Made by a program: the position numbers and the translations under genes
Assembly: GCA_035644395.1 (NCBI GenBank)
Contig: DASQOR010000021.1
Span: 1 to 64,000 of the forward strand
Reading direction: 5' to 3'
From: JBGPLJ01 sp035644395
GTDB taxonomy: Bacteria > Pseudomonadota > Gammaproteobacteria > Steroidobacterales > Steroidobacteraceae
Length of the DNA stretch: 64,000 nt
The notes under the pieces: generated by a model
Database searches by the model: none
Told to the model about the DNA's origin: nothing
The model's input: the letters and a program-made list of their open reading frames with translations, nothing else
Shown: positions 8,140-16,990 of the stretch, piece after piece
How the letters are laid out: each line of letters opens with the position of its first letter
Position numbering within the stretch: the first letter of the stretch is position 1

Positions 8140-8763
8140 ATGGACCAGCCCGAACAGATCCTCGAAGTGTGGTTTGCGGATGTGGTAGCGCGCCCGGAGA
8201 GCCTCGCGGCGCGCTTCGACTACTGGTTCGGAAGCGAGGAGGACACGGTCGACAGCATCCGGGCGCGGGACGAATGGCTGGCGCACCGCTTCCTGCATGA
8301 CGTCGAACTGGCCTCGACGGGCAAGCTCGACGGCTGGACCCTGCAGCCGCGCGGCCGGCTCGCGCTCATCCTCCTCATCGACCAGTTCCGCCGCAATATC
8401 TTTCGCGGCACCGCGCAGGCCTTCAGCCACGACCGGCAGGCCCTGGAACTCGCGATGACCGGGCTCAGGCTCGGGGATGACGAAAAGCTCGCGCACGCCG
8501 AGCGACTCTTCTTCTATATGCCGTTTCAGCACTCCGAGAGCAGCGCCGTCCAGGAGCAGTCGGTGAAGCTCTTCGAGCGGCTCGTCACGGAGGCGACGCC
8601 GGTCGTGAAGCCCGTGTTCGAGAATGTCCTGCGCTATGCGCGCATGCACCGGGACATCATCCAGCAGTTCGGCCGCTTTCCCCTGCGCAACCGCATGCTC
8701 GGCCGCGCGAACACGCCGGCGGAACTCGCCTTCGTGTCGAAGTCCGCGAACGACTTCAGCTAG
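8140..8763 (+). CDS. DUF924 family protein
   Basis: A 207-residue alpha-helical protein that matches DUF924: the start EQILEVWFADV, then FDYWFGSEED, the central LALILLIDQFRRNIFRGT and the FFYMPFQHSES block, ending with a GRFPLRNRMLGR motif. The family is TPR-like and widespread in proteobacteria, with no established function. It is 42 bp downstream of acs on the same strand and may be co-transcribed. Identification of the family is firm, role unknown. Confidence 0.85.
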   Translation: MDQPEQILEVWFADVVARPESLAARFDYWFGSEEDTVDSIRARDEWLAHRFLHDVELASTGKLDGWTLQPRGRLALILLIDQFRRNIFRGTAQAFSHDRQALELAMTGLRLGDDEKLAHAERLFFYMPFQHSESSAVQEQSVKLFERLVTEATPVVKPVFENVLRYARMHRDIIQQFGRFPLRNRMLGRANTPAELAFVSKSANDFS

Positions 8764-8771
8764 CGCCGGCG

Positions 8772-10952
8772 TCAGACGCCGGTGTCCGGCCCCATGCGGG
8801 AGAGTTCGGCGGCGACCAGGTTGCGCATCAGCCGCTCGCTGAAATTCGCCGGGCGATCGAGCTCGAGGCGCTCGAGATAGGGGCGCGCCCGCTCCGGAAT
8901 GTTCGGCCGCGCCATGCTCGAGACGAACGTCAACGCCTTGCCGAGCCGGGTCGACGTACGCTCCTTCAGGCGCTTCAAGGCCTGGCCGAGGACGATTTCC
9001 TCCGCCGTGAAGTCGGTGCCGAACGGAAACGCCGAGAAGAGTCCATTCTTGCGATAGGGCGCGAGCACGCGCTCCAGTGTCTTCGGCAGGTTGTTGCGGA
9101 AAGCGTCTGCAATCCGGTAGCCCTTCTCGATCTTGCCCGCGGCCTGCGCCTGCGAGAGGAGCGAGTGCTGAAAGCGCGAATCGGCGATGTTGAGCATCGC
9201 CGCGATGCACTCGCGGTCGGTCTTGCCGCGCAGGTCCGCGATGCCGTATTCGCTGATGAAGATATCCCTCAGGTGGCGCGCGATCGTCGTGTGGGGGTAA
9301 TTCCAGACGATGTTCGAGGTGAGCTCACCTTCGTGACGTCGAGTCGACCGTACGGCGAGGATCGACCGGGCGCCCTCGAGCGCGTGCGCCATGGCGACAA
9401 AATTGTACTGGCCGCCGACGCCGCTCACGACACGCCCATCTGCAAGTCCGTCGGATACCGCCGCGCCGAGACAGGTGGCCATCATCGCCGTATTGATGAA
9501 GCGCCCGCCGATGCGCTGCTCGCGCCTGAGGCCCGTGTCCGGCCCGTAAAGCTGATTGATGAAGCCGACGCTCGTCATGTTGAACTGGCGCCGCTCCTCG
9601 TCGGGCAGGTCACGCAGCGCCGCGTAGAAGCCGCGCGGTCCCATGAAAAATCCGCCGTGCAGCAGCACGCCGAAGCGCAGGCGGCGCGCGCAGAAATTCT
9701 GCAGGAGCTCGGCCCGTGCGGCGAGGTCCGAGAGGTCGGCCCGGCAGCGGCCCTCCGGCCCCGAGAGACCCCCGCTCAGCCAATGCACGCCTTCCCGGAA
9801 GAAACCGATCGCCTCGAGCGCACGAAAGTCCGTCGTGGTGAGTTCCGGGCCGATGCCGTTCGCGATCAGCCAGTCGAAATATTCCGGCCCGATGTTCTCC
9901 GTGATCTGCCCGCCATTGAGTCCCCGCTGGATCACTTCGTGGGCATACACGCGACGCTTGAGAATGCCGCTGCGGTAGAGATCGAGAAAGCCGTCGACGA
10001 ACATTTCCGTGCAGCCATAGACGCCCTTGTCGAAGGGTTCGAGGCCCCCGATCGCCGCGATGCCGGCGCCGAAGTTCGCGAGCGCCCGGGCGTCCGCGAG
10101 CACCCGGCCGTAGATCTCGCGCTGCTGGTGACGGAGCTGCAGGCTGTAGACGATCGCGTCGCCGAGTTCGCCGATGCCGAGCTGCAGCGTGCCGCCGTCG
10201 CGCGTCAGGGCGCTCGCGTAGAGGCCGATCAGGTGATCGACCGTCCCGAGCGAGAGGTTCGGCGGACAATAGAGGTCGTAGTCGTAGCTCGGATGTTCGA
10301 CGAGCAGGTCGAAGCTCGACGCCGGCACTTCGGCGTCGCCCAGCATGTAGGGCAGCTGGCTGTTGACCTCGCCGACGGTGACGAAGGGCCGGCCCGCCCT
10401 GTTTTCCGCCGCGATGTGCGGCAGCAGGTCCAGCGTCACGTCGGGATTGCACGACAGGCTCAGGCGCAGCTCGCCGCCGACGATGCGCTTTGCGACGAGC
10501 TGGGCGAGCACGTTCGCGCCCTGAGCGATGACCTCGCGGGCGACGTGCGTGTAGTTCGCGCTGAGATAGTGCTGCTGGGCGACGGGGTTGCCGAGATAGG
10601 CGCCGGGCTCCAGGAAGAACTCGACCACCTCGACGTTCTTCGGCAGCGTGCCCGAGCGCAGCGCCGTGACGTAGTCGAGCTCCGGATAGTTGCCGAACAC
10701 GCGGGTGACGAAAGGAGCAAGGAAGCGCCGCTCGAGATCGCTCGACCAGGTGGGTTTTCTCAAGCTCAGCGCCGTGAAGATCTTGAGCTTCAGGCCCGGC
10801 TCGCGCACCGCACGGCGGAAGAATTCGTTGGCGAGCGGATTGGGCTTGCCGAGCGCCAGCGGCAGCAGCATCACGATTTCGCGCCCGACCCGGGCGAGCG
10901 TTGCCTCGACGCATTCGCCGACGGAGTCGATGAGTCGCGGTGATTGGCTCAT
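8772..10952 (-). CDS. Acetyl-CoA hydrolase/transferase family protein
   Basis: A 726-residue class I CoA-transferase relative. The N-terminal half has CoA-transferase features (LLPLALGKPNPLANEFF, LQLGIGELGDAIVYSL) and the C-terminal half the family block SGVGGQYNFV followed by ILAVRSTR and SNIVWNYPHTTIARH. It is expected to move CoA between acyl groups or release acetate from acetyl-CoA. The ATG at 10952 (MSQSPRLIDS) is chosen; a longer reading frame upstream has no family match. It lies convergent with the acs-DUF924 pair, so genes for making and consuming acetyl-CoA are neighbours. The exact CoA acceptor cannot be told from sequence. Confidence 0.82.
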   Translation of the reverse strand: MSQSPRLIDSVGECVEATLARVGREIVMLLPLALGKPNPLANEFFRRAVREPGLKLKIFTALSLRKPTWSSDLERRFLAPFVTRVFGNYPELDYVTALRSGTLPKNVEVVEFFLEPGAYLGNPVAQQHYLSANYTHVAREVIAQGANVLAQLVAKRIVGGELRLSLSCNPDVTLDLLPHIAAENRAGRPFVTVGEVNSQLPYMLGDAEVPASSFDLLVEHPSYDYDLYCPPNLSLGTVDHLIGLYASALTRDGGTLQLGIGELGDAIVYSLQLRHQQREIYGRVLADARALANFGAGIAAIGGLEPFDKGVYGCTEMFVDGFLDLYRSGILKRRVYAHEVIQRGLNGGQITENIGPEYFDWLIANGIGPELTTTDFRALEAIGFFREGVHWLSGGLSGPEGRCRADLSDLAARAELLQNFCARRLRFGVLLHGGFFMGPRGFYAALRDLPDEERRQFNMTSVGFINQLYGPDTGLRREQRIGGRFINTAMMATCLGAAVSDGLADGRVVSGVGGQYNFVAMAHALEGARSILAVRSTRRHEGELTSNIVWNYPHTTIARHLRDIFISEYGIADLRGKTDRECIAAMLNIADSRFQHSLLSQAQAAGKIEKGYRIADAFRNNLPKTLERVLAPYRKNGLFSAFPFGTDFTAEEIVLGQALKRLKERTSTRLGKALTFVSSMARPNIPERARPYLERLELDRPANFSERLMRNLVAAELSRMGPDTGV

Positions 10953-10999
10953 GGCGCGCGACAGTTTACAGTCTCGCGGCAAGGGAGGGCGCACCCGCT

Positions 11000-11485
11000 G
11001 TGGCCGACTACAGTCTCGTCAGCATCTGGCAGCTCGCCGCGCCGATCGAGCGTGTCTGGGAAATCATCTACGACTCGGCGGCCTGGCCCGAATGGTGGCC
11101 CTACGTCGCCTCGGTCGAGGAGCTCGAGCGGGGCAATGCCGCCGGGCTCGGCGCCGTGCGGCGCTACACGTGGAAGAGCCGCCTGCCGTACCGGCTCGCT
11201 TTCGAACTCGAGGTGACGCGCGTCGAGCGGCCGTTCTGGCTCGAAGGGCGCACGCGGGGCGACCTCAGGGGCAAGGGGCTCTGGCACCTGCAATCGATCG
11301 ACGGAACGACGCGCGTGCGCTACGAGTGGAGCGTGACGACCACGAAAACGTGGATGAACCTGCTCGCGCCGCTCGCGCGGCCGGTTTTCACCTGGAATCA
11401 CCATGCCGTCATGCGGGCGGGCGGCCGCGGACTCGCCGATCGCCTCGGCGTGCCCCTCGTCTACGCCGGTCCCGAACGCCGCTAG
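11000..11485 (+). CDS. SRPBCC (START-like / polyketide cyclase) family protein
   Basis: A 161-residue small ligand-binding-fold protein. The pattern WQLAAPIERVWEIIYDSAAWPEWWP is the classic start of SRPBCC domains, and the end (RAGGRGLADRLGV) is common in this subgroup. A GTG start at 11000 is favoured over the upstream ATG at 10940: GGGAGGG lies at the right distance (10983-10989) and the GTG start gives the family's usual N terminus. Its ligand is unknown. The 3' end overlaps the convergent outer-membrane gene by 4 bp. Confidence 0.78.
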   Translation: MADYSLVSIWQLAAPIERVWEIIYDSAAWPEWWPYVASVEELERGNAAGLGAVRRYTWKSRLPYRLAFELEVTRVERPFWLEGRTRGDLRGKGLWHLQSIDGTTRVRYEWSVTTTKTWMNLLAPLARPVFTWNHHAVMRAGGRGLADRLGVPLVYAGPERR

Positions 11486-12408
11486 AAGCTATAGGTCACG
11501 CCGAGGTTGTAGACGGCCTTCTCGTCCTGCACGCCGTTGAGATTCTCGACCAGCGGAATCTGCACGGCGCCGCGCAGGACCACGCCGCCTCCGACCTCGA
11601 CGAGCAGCCGCGGTGTCAGGTAGACCATGCTGCCGCCCGTGTCGCCATCGAGTACGCCCGTGGCGTCGATTTCATCGCGGCCGGCGTGCCGATAGTTCAG
11701 TTCCAGCACCGAATCGAGCTTCGTGGCGAGCTTGCGTTCGTACGCCAGGTTCGCGAGGTAGATGCGCCCGTAGCGATAGCCGAAGTCATTGCTCCCCGGC
11801 AGGCGCGCCTGCACCGAAGCGAAGAACGATGACTTGCGATCGATGAGGTAATAACCCGAGAACCCGAAGAAGGCATCGGTTGAGCCGGTGCCGGGTTGCG
11901 CATGCTCATCGAGGCGCTCGCCGTCGCGGCTGGCATCGTTCACGCCCCAGTCCGTCTTGACGCCGAAGGTCGCGGAGATGCTCGCGCGGCGGCCGAGGTC
12001 GCCGGCAAAAGGCGACGACCACAGGCGAACCTGCGCGTAGAGCTCGGGGTCCGCGAGACCGGAGGTTTCGGTGCGTTCGACGGCGTCGCCTGCAGTCTCG
12101 TCGAGCGAATGCTTGCTGTAGGGAATGCGGGCAACGAGCAACAGCCGGTCCGCGAACGTATAGGCCAGCACGCCCGTGTAGCGCCGCTCGACCACGGAGT
12201 CCTGCTGGTCACTCGCCCCCTGCGTCTTGGAAAAGCGTTCCCAGTCGAGCGCAAAGCGCCAGCCCGCGGCCGCTACGACATCCTTGCCGAGCGCGTTGAA
12301 GGTCGGATCGCCGCAGCGGCAGATGGAACAAGCGTCGGCCGGCGGCGCCAGGCCGGCCAACGCGAAGGCGGCGGCCGCGAGCGGCACGCCCCTGTGCAAA
12401 AAACGCAT
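11482..12408 (-). CDS. Secreted outer-membrane beta-barrel-like protein with CxxCxCGDP motif
   Basis: A 308-residue protein with a signal peptide ending near PPADA and a mature N terminus carrying CSICRCGDPTF. The rest is alternating short beta strands (YTGVLAYTFADRLLLVARIPYS, LYAQVRLWSS, ASISATFGVKTDWG) and ends in Phe (GVTYSF), as expected for an outer-membrane barrel. The closely spaced cysteines at the mature N terminus suggest a metal or disulfide site. ATG 12408 is preferred to an upstream start because it gives the signal peptide and is preceded by GGGAGA. It is 43 bp downstream of a His-rich DUF2946 gene and probably shares its transcript. Function is unproven. Confidence 0.7.
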   Translation of the reverse strand: MRFLHRGVPLAAAAFALAGLAPPADACSICRCGDPTFNALGKDVVAAAGWRFALDWERFSKTQGASDQQDSVVERRYTGVLAYTFADRLLLVARIPYSKHSLDETAGDAVERTETSGLADPELYAQVRLWSSPFAGDLGRRASISATFGVKTDWGVNDASRDGERLDEHAQPGTGSTDAFFGFSGYYLIDRKSSFFASVQARLPGSNDFGYRYGRIYLANLAYERKLATKLDSVLELNYRHAGRDEIDATGVLDGDTGGSMVYLTPRLLVEVGGGVVLRGAVQIPLVENLNGVQDEKAVYNLGVTYSF

Positions 12409-12451
12409 GTTGTGTCTCCCCGATCGTGAGATGACCCTGACGTCTGTAGCG

Positions 12452-12832
12452 TCAGGCGAGGGGAGGCGCGCGAGCTCCGTTGGCCGAGATGTGGCGGGTA
12501 TGTGCGAATACCGAGTCGCTATTGACCTGCACCGACCGGAACATGGACCCGCGTGCCGCCGCCGGTGCTTGCGCCGCCAGCAGCGCGGGGCCACCGCTCA
12601 TGCCGAACGGGCAGGCCTCGCTCGCACCGTGATCGTGGCCGTGACCCTGCGAATGTACGTGACCGCTGGAGGCGGCACGCAGCACCGGATCGCAGAAGAC
12701 CAGCCGCCAGTGGCCCGCATGATCGGCACCCGGCATGAACCCCGGTGGCAGGAGAAGACGCGGCAGCGCGAGCGCGGTCGCAAGCAGCAGCGAGGCTGCG
12801 TATTGGCGATGCGATCTCATCCTTGCGGTCAT
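12452..12832 (-). CDS. DUF2946-like small His-rich protein
   Basis: A 126-residue protein with an N-terminal hydrophobic segment (ASLLLATALALPRLLLPPGFMPG) and a His-rich middle (HVHSQGHGHDHG) followed by CPFG. The end RAPP resembles the conserved end of DUF2946 proteins, often found next to copper or heme-uptake genes. Here it precedes a Cys-motif barrel protein, so metal handling in the envelope is a fair inference. The start has a weak ribosome site, and ATG 12820 is possible as well. Confidence 0.65.
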   Translation of the reverse strand: MTARMRSHRQYAASLLLATALALPRLLLPPGFMPGADHAGHWRLVFCDPVLRAASSGHVHSQGHGHDHGASEACPFGMSGGPALLAAQAPAAARGSMFRSVQVNSDSVFAHTRHISANGARAPPLA

Positions 12833-12917
12833 GGTTTCCAGGTGTCAGTCGCCAGTAGCTACGATCGCGATGTTCGGCCCGCGACACCGCGGACGATAGG
12901 GGGGGAATCCTGTAGAC

Positions 12918-13550
12918 CTATTGCGACTGCGCGGGGGACGGCGTCGTCGGTATTTTCTTGTCGGGCAGATGCGTCGGCGGCGTCAGGCGAAGATTGAACT
13001 TAACCTGCACCGGGTCGCCCACCGTGTCCGTATCCTTGTAATCGCCGCGGCCGACGCCGAACTCAAGGCGCTTCAAATCCGCCGTGCCGGCGAGGTACGC
13101 GGCTTCACCGGCACCCTCCTTGCGCGAGCTGAAGGTGAAAGCGATCTTCACGTCGCGCGTGACGTCGCGCAGCGTCAACTTGCCGGTGGCCTCGAAGTGC
13201 GTCGCGTCGATCGCGCGAAACGTCGTGGTGACGAAGTGGGCCGTCCTGAAATGCGCGACGTCGAAGAAGTCGGGCCCGACGATCGTCTGATTGCGGTCCG
13301 CATCCTGGGTTTCGGCGCTCGCCGGATCCACGGTCACATCGAAGCGGCTCGAGGCGAGGTCCGTGGGCGAGAAGGCGATCAAGGCATCGAAATGCTTGAA
13401 CGAACCTTCGAACTTCCCGCCCGTCTGCTCAGCCACGAAGCGCAGCGAACTCTTCGCGCTGTCCATGCGGTAGCTCGGCGCCGCCTGCGCGCCGAGCGCG
13501 ACGGCAAGGCCCAAGACGGGAAGCAGCACCACCAGCGGCCGGTTCATCAC
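12918..13550 (-). CDS. YceI family periplasmic protein
   Basis: A 210-residue YceI lipocalin-like protein, a family that binds isoprenoid lipids in the periplasm. It has a signal peptide (VVLLPVLGLAVALGAQA), the opening YRMDSAKSSLRFVAEQTGG and the typical FDVAHFRTAHFVTT and GKLTLRDVTRDV segments. A Pro/Ser/Gln-rich tail follows the domain. It overlaps the upstream cytochrome b561 gene by 4 bp (ATGA). The b561-YceI pairing is a known proteobacterial arrangement, with electron transfer to a quinone-like ligand often proposed. Confidence 0.9.
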   Translation of the reverse strand: MMNRPLVVLLPVLGLAVALGAQAAPSYRMDSAKSSLRFVAEQTGGKFEGSFKHFDALIAFSPTDLASSRFDVTVDPASAETQDADRNQTIVGPDFFDVAHFRTAHFVTTTFRAIDATHFEATGKLTLRDVTRDVKIAFTFSSRKEGAGEAAYLAGTADLKRLEFGVGRGDYKDTDTVGDPVQVKFNLRLTPPTHLPDKKIPTTPSPAQSQ

Positions 13551-14101
13551 GATGCCTCCCTCCGCGGCAGCATTCGCTGCAACACGTCGTCCTTGCGGAC
13601 GAAGTGATGCCAGAGCGCCGCAAGGACGTGAGCGGTCACGACGGCGCCGAGCGTCCAGGCGAGCGCTTCGTGGACGTCTTCCATTTTTTCCGCGAGCTCA
13701 TGGTCCGGCGCCACGGGACTCGGCCAGGTGAACAGATGAAACCAGCTCACCGGATAGTTGTGTGCCGCGGACATGACCCAGCCGGAAAGCGGCATGGCGA
13801 ACAGCAGGATGTAGAGCAGGTAGTGCGAAACGTGAGCGAGACCTTTTTCGTACGACTTCATCGTGGCCGGAAGCGAGGGCACCGGGTTCGCCAGGCGCCA
13901 CAGCAGGCGCAGCACCGCAAGCATGAGGATCGTCATGCCGAAGGACTTGTGCCAGGCGAGCGCAATGGCCTTGCCCGGGCCGAACGGCATGCCCGCCGCG
14001 CGCAGGGCGATCGTGACCTGGACGATGACGAGCACGACGATGAGCCAGTGCAGCGCCTGTGCGGCGGCTCCGTAGCGGTCGATGGAATTCCTGAGCGGCA
14101 T
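13547..14101 (-). CDS. Cytochrome b561
   Basis: A 184-residue four-helix membrane cytochrome. Heme-ligand histidines are visible in ALHWLIV (helix 1), WHKSFGM (helix 2), HVSHYLLY (helix 3) and HVLAALWHHF (helix 4). The helix-1 and C-terminal His contexts are typical of bacterial b561/CybB proteins. ATG 14101 (MPLRNSIDRYG) is preferred to an upstream start because family members begin just before RY. It is first gene of a two-gene operon with YceI and divergent from a second YceI-like lipoprotein. Confidence 0.92.
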   Translation of the reverse strand: MPLRNSIDRYGAAAQALHWLIVVLVIVQVTIALRAAGMPFGPGKAIALAWHKSFGMTILMLAVLRLLWRLANPVPSLPATMKSYEKGLAHVSHYLLYILLFAMPLSGWVMSAAHNYPVSWFHLFTWPSPVAPDHELAEKMEDVHEALAWTLGAVVTAHVLAALWHHFVRKDDVLQRMLPRREAS

Positions 14102-14181
14102 GCCAGTCAGTTTACCAAGTAAAAATGGCCCGGGTGTTATGCTCAAATCGCCGTGACCGGGCGTCGGACTACAGGAAGGAT

Positions 14182-14910
14182 ATGAAGTTCTCCCTCAAGC
14201 CGCTGATTGTGACGGGAACCTCGGTCGCGTTCGCTGCATTGCTGGCGGGTTGCCAGACCGTCAAGCCCGAACCCGGGCCTGCGGTACCGCCGCCGGCTGC
14301 GCCGGTCGAGCAGCCGGCGCCGAGTATCGAGGGTCGTGCCTTTCAGGTGCTGACCGCCGAGTCCGAAGTGCGCATCCTCGTCTATCGCGGCGGATCCCTT
14401 TCCAAGCTCGGTCACAACCACGTCATCACGTCGCACGACCTGAGCGGGACGATTACCTTGCCGGAGGATCCGACGCAGGCGCAATTCGAAGTCGTCATGC
14501 CGGTGGCGCCGCTCACCGTCGATGAACCGGAAAAGCGCGCCGAAGAAGGCGCCGACTTCACGGCGCCCGTGAACGACAACGCACGCGAGGGCACGCGCCG
14601 GAACATGCTGAAGCCCGAGGTGCTCGACGGCGATCATTTCGCCGCGGTGACGTTGCGGTCCGCGTCGATCGCCCGGGCGGGTGAAGACTACGACGTGACG
14701 TTCGGCGTGGTATTGCGCGGCGAGCGTTACGAGTTGCAAGCGCCGGTGCACGTCGAAGTGCAGGGTGACCGCCTGCGTGCCAGGGGCGAAATGCAGGTGA
14801 AGCAGACCGAACTCGGGATCATGCCGTTCACGGCGGCGATGGGCGCGCTCGCGATCAGGGACGAGATCCGGATCAAGTTCGACATTCACGCCGCGCTCAG
14901 CGGGCGATGA
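14182..14910 (+). CDS. YceI-like lipoprotein (LGHNH motif)
   Basis: A 242-residue protein starting at ATG 14182 behind GGAAGGA. A lipoprotein signal ends in LLAGC, giving an acylated Cys near residue 25, followed by a Pro/Ala linker. The folded part has VYRGGSLSKLGHNHVIT and ends with MPFTAAMGALAIRDEI, which marks the YceI-related group with the SKLGHNH motif. It is likely an outer- or inner-membrane-anchored ligand-binding protein. Two YceI-type proteins, one free and one lipid-anchored, flank the b561 promoter region. The 3' end overlaps the convergent S46 gene by 14 bp. Confidence 0.82.
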   Translation: MKFSLKPLIVTGTSVAFAALLAGCQTVKPEPGPAVPPPAAPVEQPAPSIEGRAFQVLTAESEVRILVYRGGSLSKLGHNHVITSHDLSGTITLPEDPTQAQFEVVMPVAPLTVDEPEKRAEEGADFTAPVNDNAREGTRRNMLKPEVLDGDHFAAVTLRSASIARAGEDYDVTFGVVLRGERYELQAPVHVEVQGDRLRARGEMQVKQTELGIMPFTAAMGALAIRDEIRIKFDIHAALSGR

Positions 14911-16984
14911 CCATTTCCTTCATGAGCTCGTCGGTCCGGTAGACCTTGAGCAGCACTTCCTTGAGCGCGGCCGCGTCGAAGCCGATAGCGCGGCCGGCCG
15001 TCGCGTCGTACCAGTAGCGTCCCCCCGCCGATGCCCGGTTGCCGTCGACGACGACGCCGAGCAGTTCACCCGAGGCGCTCAGCACCGCGCACCCGCCGCA
15101 CCCGCCTCCGGTATCGTTGTCGATCGCGAAATTGAGTCCAGCCGCGCCGTTGATCCGGTCCTTCGCCTCCAGCCAGCGCGGCGGCAGGCGCAGCGCGGGC
15201 GTTGCCGCCGCCCGCTCATAGACCTGCGCGAGCGTCGTGCGTGGTGCGATCGCCTGGCCGTTCGCAGTCCAGCCGCTGATGGCGCCGGAAGAGAGCCGCA
15301 GCGTGCCCGTAGCATCGGGATAGCTCGTCGAATCCGCGAATTTGAGCTGCGCGCGTGCGAGCCTTTCCTTTGCACGGCGCATCGGTGCGTCGACCTTCGG
15401 CTGCCACGCAGCCTCGATGGTGTCGGCCGCCGCCTCGAGTTCGCGGACGATGGCGATCAGCGGATCGTCCGAGGCGACGACGGCGCCCGCGCCGGATGAC
15501 ATGAACTGCGCGCGGAACGCCGGATCGATGAGGCGCGTGCGGCTGATCGCGCGCTCGGCCACCGCCGCGGGCGTCTGATCGCCGAGGATCTTCGCGACCA
15601 GCGGATCGGACGGCCCGAGCCGGTCCCGCAGGCGCTCGAGCGCGAAGCCGAGATGCAGAACCTCCACGTCGATGCTGATGGCCTCGGTGCTCGCAAGCTC
15701 GCGGTCAATGCGCGGCAGCGCGAGTGTCCGGAATGCCGGCCGGCGCTCGGCGTCGGGCTTCTGCCGCTCGAGCGCCGCGCGCACCACGAGATGCGCGATG
15801 ACGCAGAGCCGGCAGCGCGCGTCCGCGCCCTCGATGAGGCTGCGGCGATTCCACAATTCGCGCAGCGCCTGCTGCGCGGTGGCGATTTCGTCGAAGGCCG
15901 AGCCCGCGGACAGCCGCAGGTCCGGATCCTGCGAAATGCGTTGACGCAGGGTCGCTTCGCCGCTGCGCCGCGCCTCGATCTGCGGCTCGCCGAGCAGCGC
16001 CGTGAACATCGCTTCGCGGAACGTGAGCTCGCGGTCGAGCCGGGCGAGCGGCAGCGCGATGTGCTCGCGGGCGCTCGCCCCGGTCAATGCAAATTGCGCG
16101 TAGCGGCCGCGCAGCTCGGTCGCTTCGAGGAGTTCCGCCTTGAGCGTCGTGTCGCGCGCCGTCAGCAGTTCCGCGAGCGTGGTCGAGCGTTCGGTCGCCG
16201 CCGGATGGCCGGCGACGAACAGGGCTTCGCGCTCGCCAGGCCCGGCGAAATTGACGCGGGTATACGCCGGCGTCTCGGCCGGCCGGCCGTCCGCATAGGC
16301 CCGCAGGAACGCGACGTCGAACGCGAGGCGCGGAAAGTCGAAATCGCCGCCCGCGTACCGGGCTACGGAACGCTCGGGCGCGAAGGCCAGCCGCAGGTCG
16401 TCGTAGTTACGGTATTTGTAGAGGCGGTACTCGCCGCCGCCCTGCAGTGCCACCGGCTCGCAGTCCACGGGCTGCGCTTTGGGATCGGCGGCGCCCGCTT
16501 CCTCGCAAGCCTGTTCGAGCCGCGCGAGCTCACGATCCCGCGTGACGGCCGCCGCCGCCGGGTCCAGCCCCGAGGTCGCGAGCAGGATTTGTCCCGTGAT
16601 GTCCTCGGTGCCGGCCAGGACCTGCGCACGTGCACGGCGGCAACGTTTCTCATCCGCGTTCGTGCGGCTCGCGAAGCCGTCCTGGGCGAGATTCGCACTC
16701 GCGGTGGTGTTTTCCGCGAGGCACACCTCGACACAGGCCCGGCTCGTGATGAGGAGCCCGCGCGGCGAAACCAGGGTCGCGCTGCAATTGCCATCGAGCC
16801 GTGCTGCGGCGGCCTGTGCACGGCCGAGCCACGCGTCGTCGAGCGTCGCGCCCCGGCGTGCGGCCAGGGCATCGCGCGGCAGCCGGTCGAACGTCCACAG
16901 CCCTTCGTCCGCGGTGGCGACGCTCGCGAGCGCGGCCAGCACCGGAACGATCAGGGCCTTCAGGATGCCGCCGGGCCGCCGCAT
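14897..16984 (-). CDS. S46 peptidase homologue lacking the catalytic His (probable pseudoenzyme)
   Basis: A 695-residue secreted protein matching the S46 dipeptidyl-peptidase 7/11 family over its full length: signal peptide, EGLWTFDRLP, the trypsin-like NCSATLVSPRGLLIT, VAGHPAATERSTT and a C-terminal GELLGVVVDGN. In active members the first motif continues T-N-H-H-C with the catalytic His; here residues 80-84 read TSRAC. The second motif, normally TGGNSGSPV, reads TGGGCGGCAV (Cys near residue 629). The Asp-bearing block (RLAFDVAFLRAY) is kept. So the His is gone and the nucleophile Ser is replaced by Cys or Gly. I infer loss of standard peptidase activity. Confidence 0.82.
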   Translation of the reverse strand: MRRPGGILKALIVPVLAALASVATADEGLWTFDRLPRDALAARRGATLDDAWLGRAQAAAARLDGNCSATLVSPRGLLITSRACVEVCLAENTTASANLAQDGFASRTNADEKRCRRARAQVLAGTEDITGQILLATSGLDPAAAAVTRDRELARLEQACEEAGAADPKAQPVDCEPVALQGGGEYRLYKYRNYDDLRLAFAPERSVARYAGGDFDFPRLAFDVAFLRAYADGRPAETPAYTRVNFAGPGEREALFVAGHPAATERSTTLAELLTARDTTLKAELLEATELRGRYAQFALTGASAREHIALPLARLDRELTFREAMFTALLGEPQIEARRSGEATLRQRISQDPDLRLSAGSAFDEIATAQQALRELWNRRSLIEGADARCRLCVIAHLVVRAALERQKPDAERRPAFRTLALPRIDRELASTEAISIDVEVLHLGFALERLRDRLGPSDPLVAKILGDQTPAAVAERAISRTRLIDPAFRAQFMSSGAGAVVASDDPLIAIVRELEAAADTIEAAWQPKVDAPMRRAKERLARAQLKFADSTSYPDATGTLRLSSGAISGWTANGQAIAPRTTLAQVYERAAATPALRLPPRWLEAKDRINGAAGLNFAIDNDTGGGCGGCAVLSASGELLGVVVDGNRASAGGRYWYDATAGRAIGFDAAALKEVLLKVYRTDELMKEMVIAR

Positions 16985-16990
16985 TCGACT

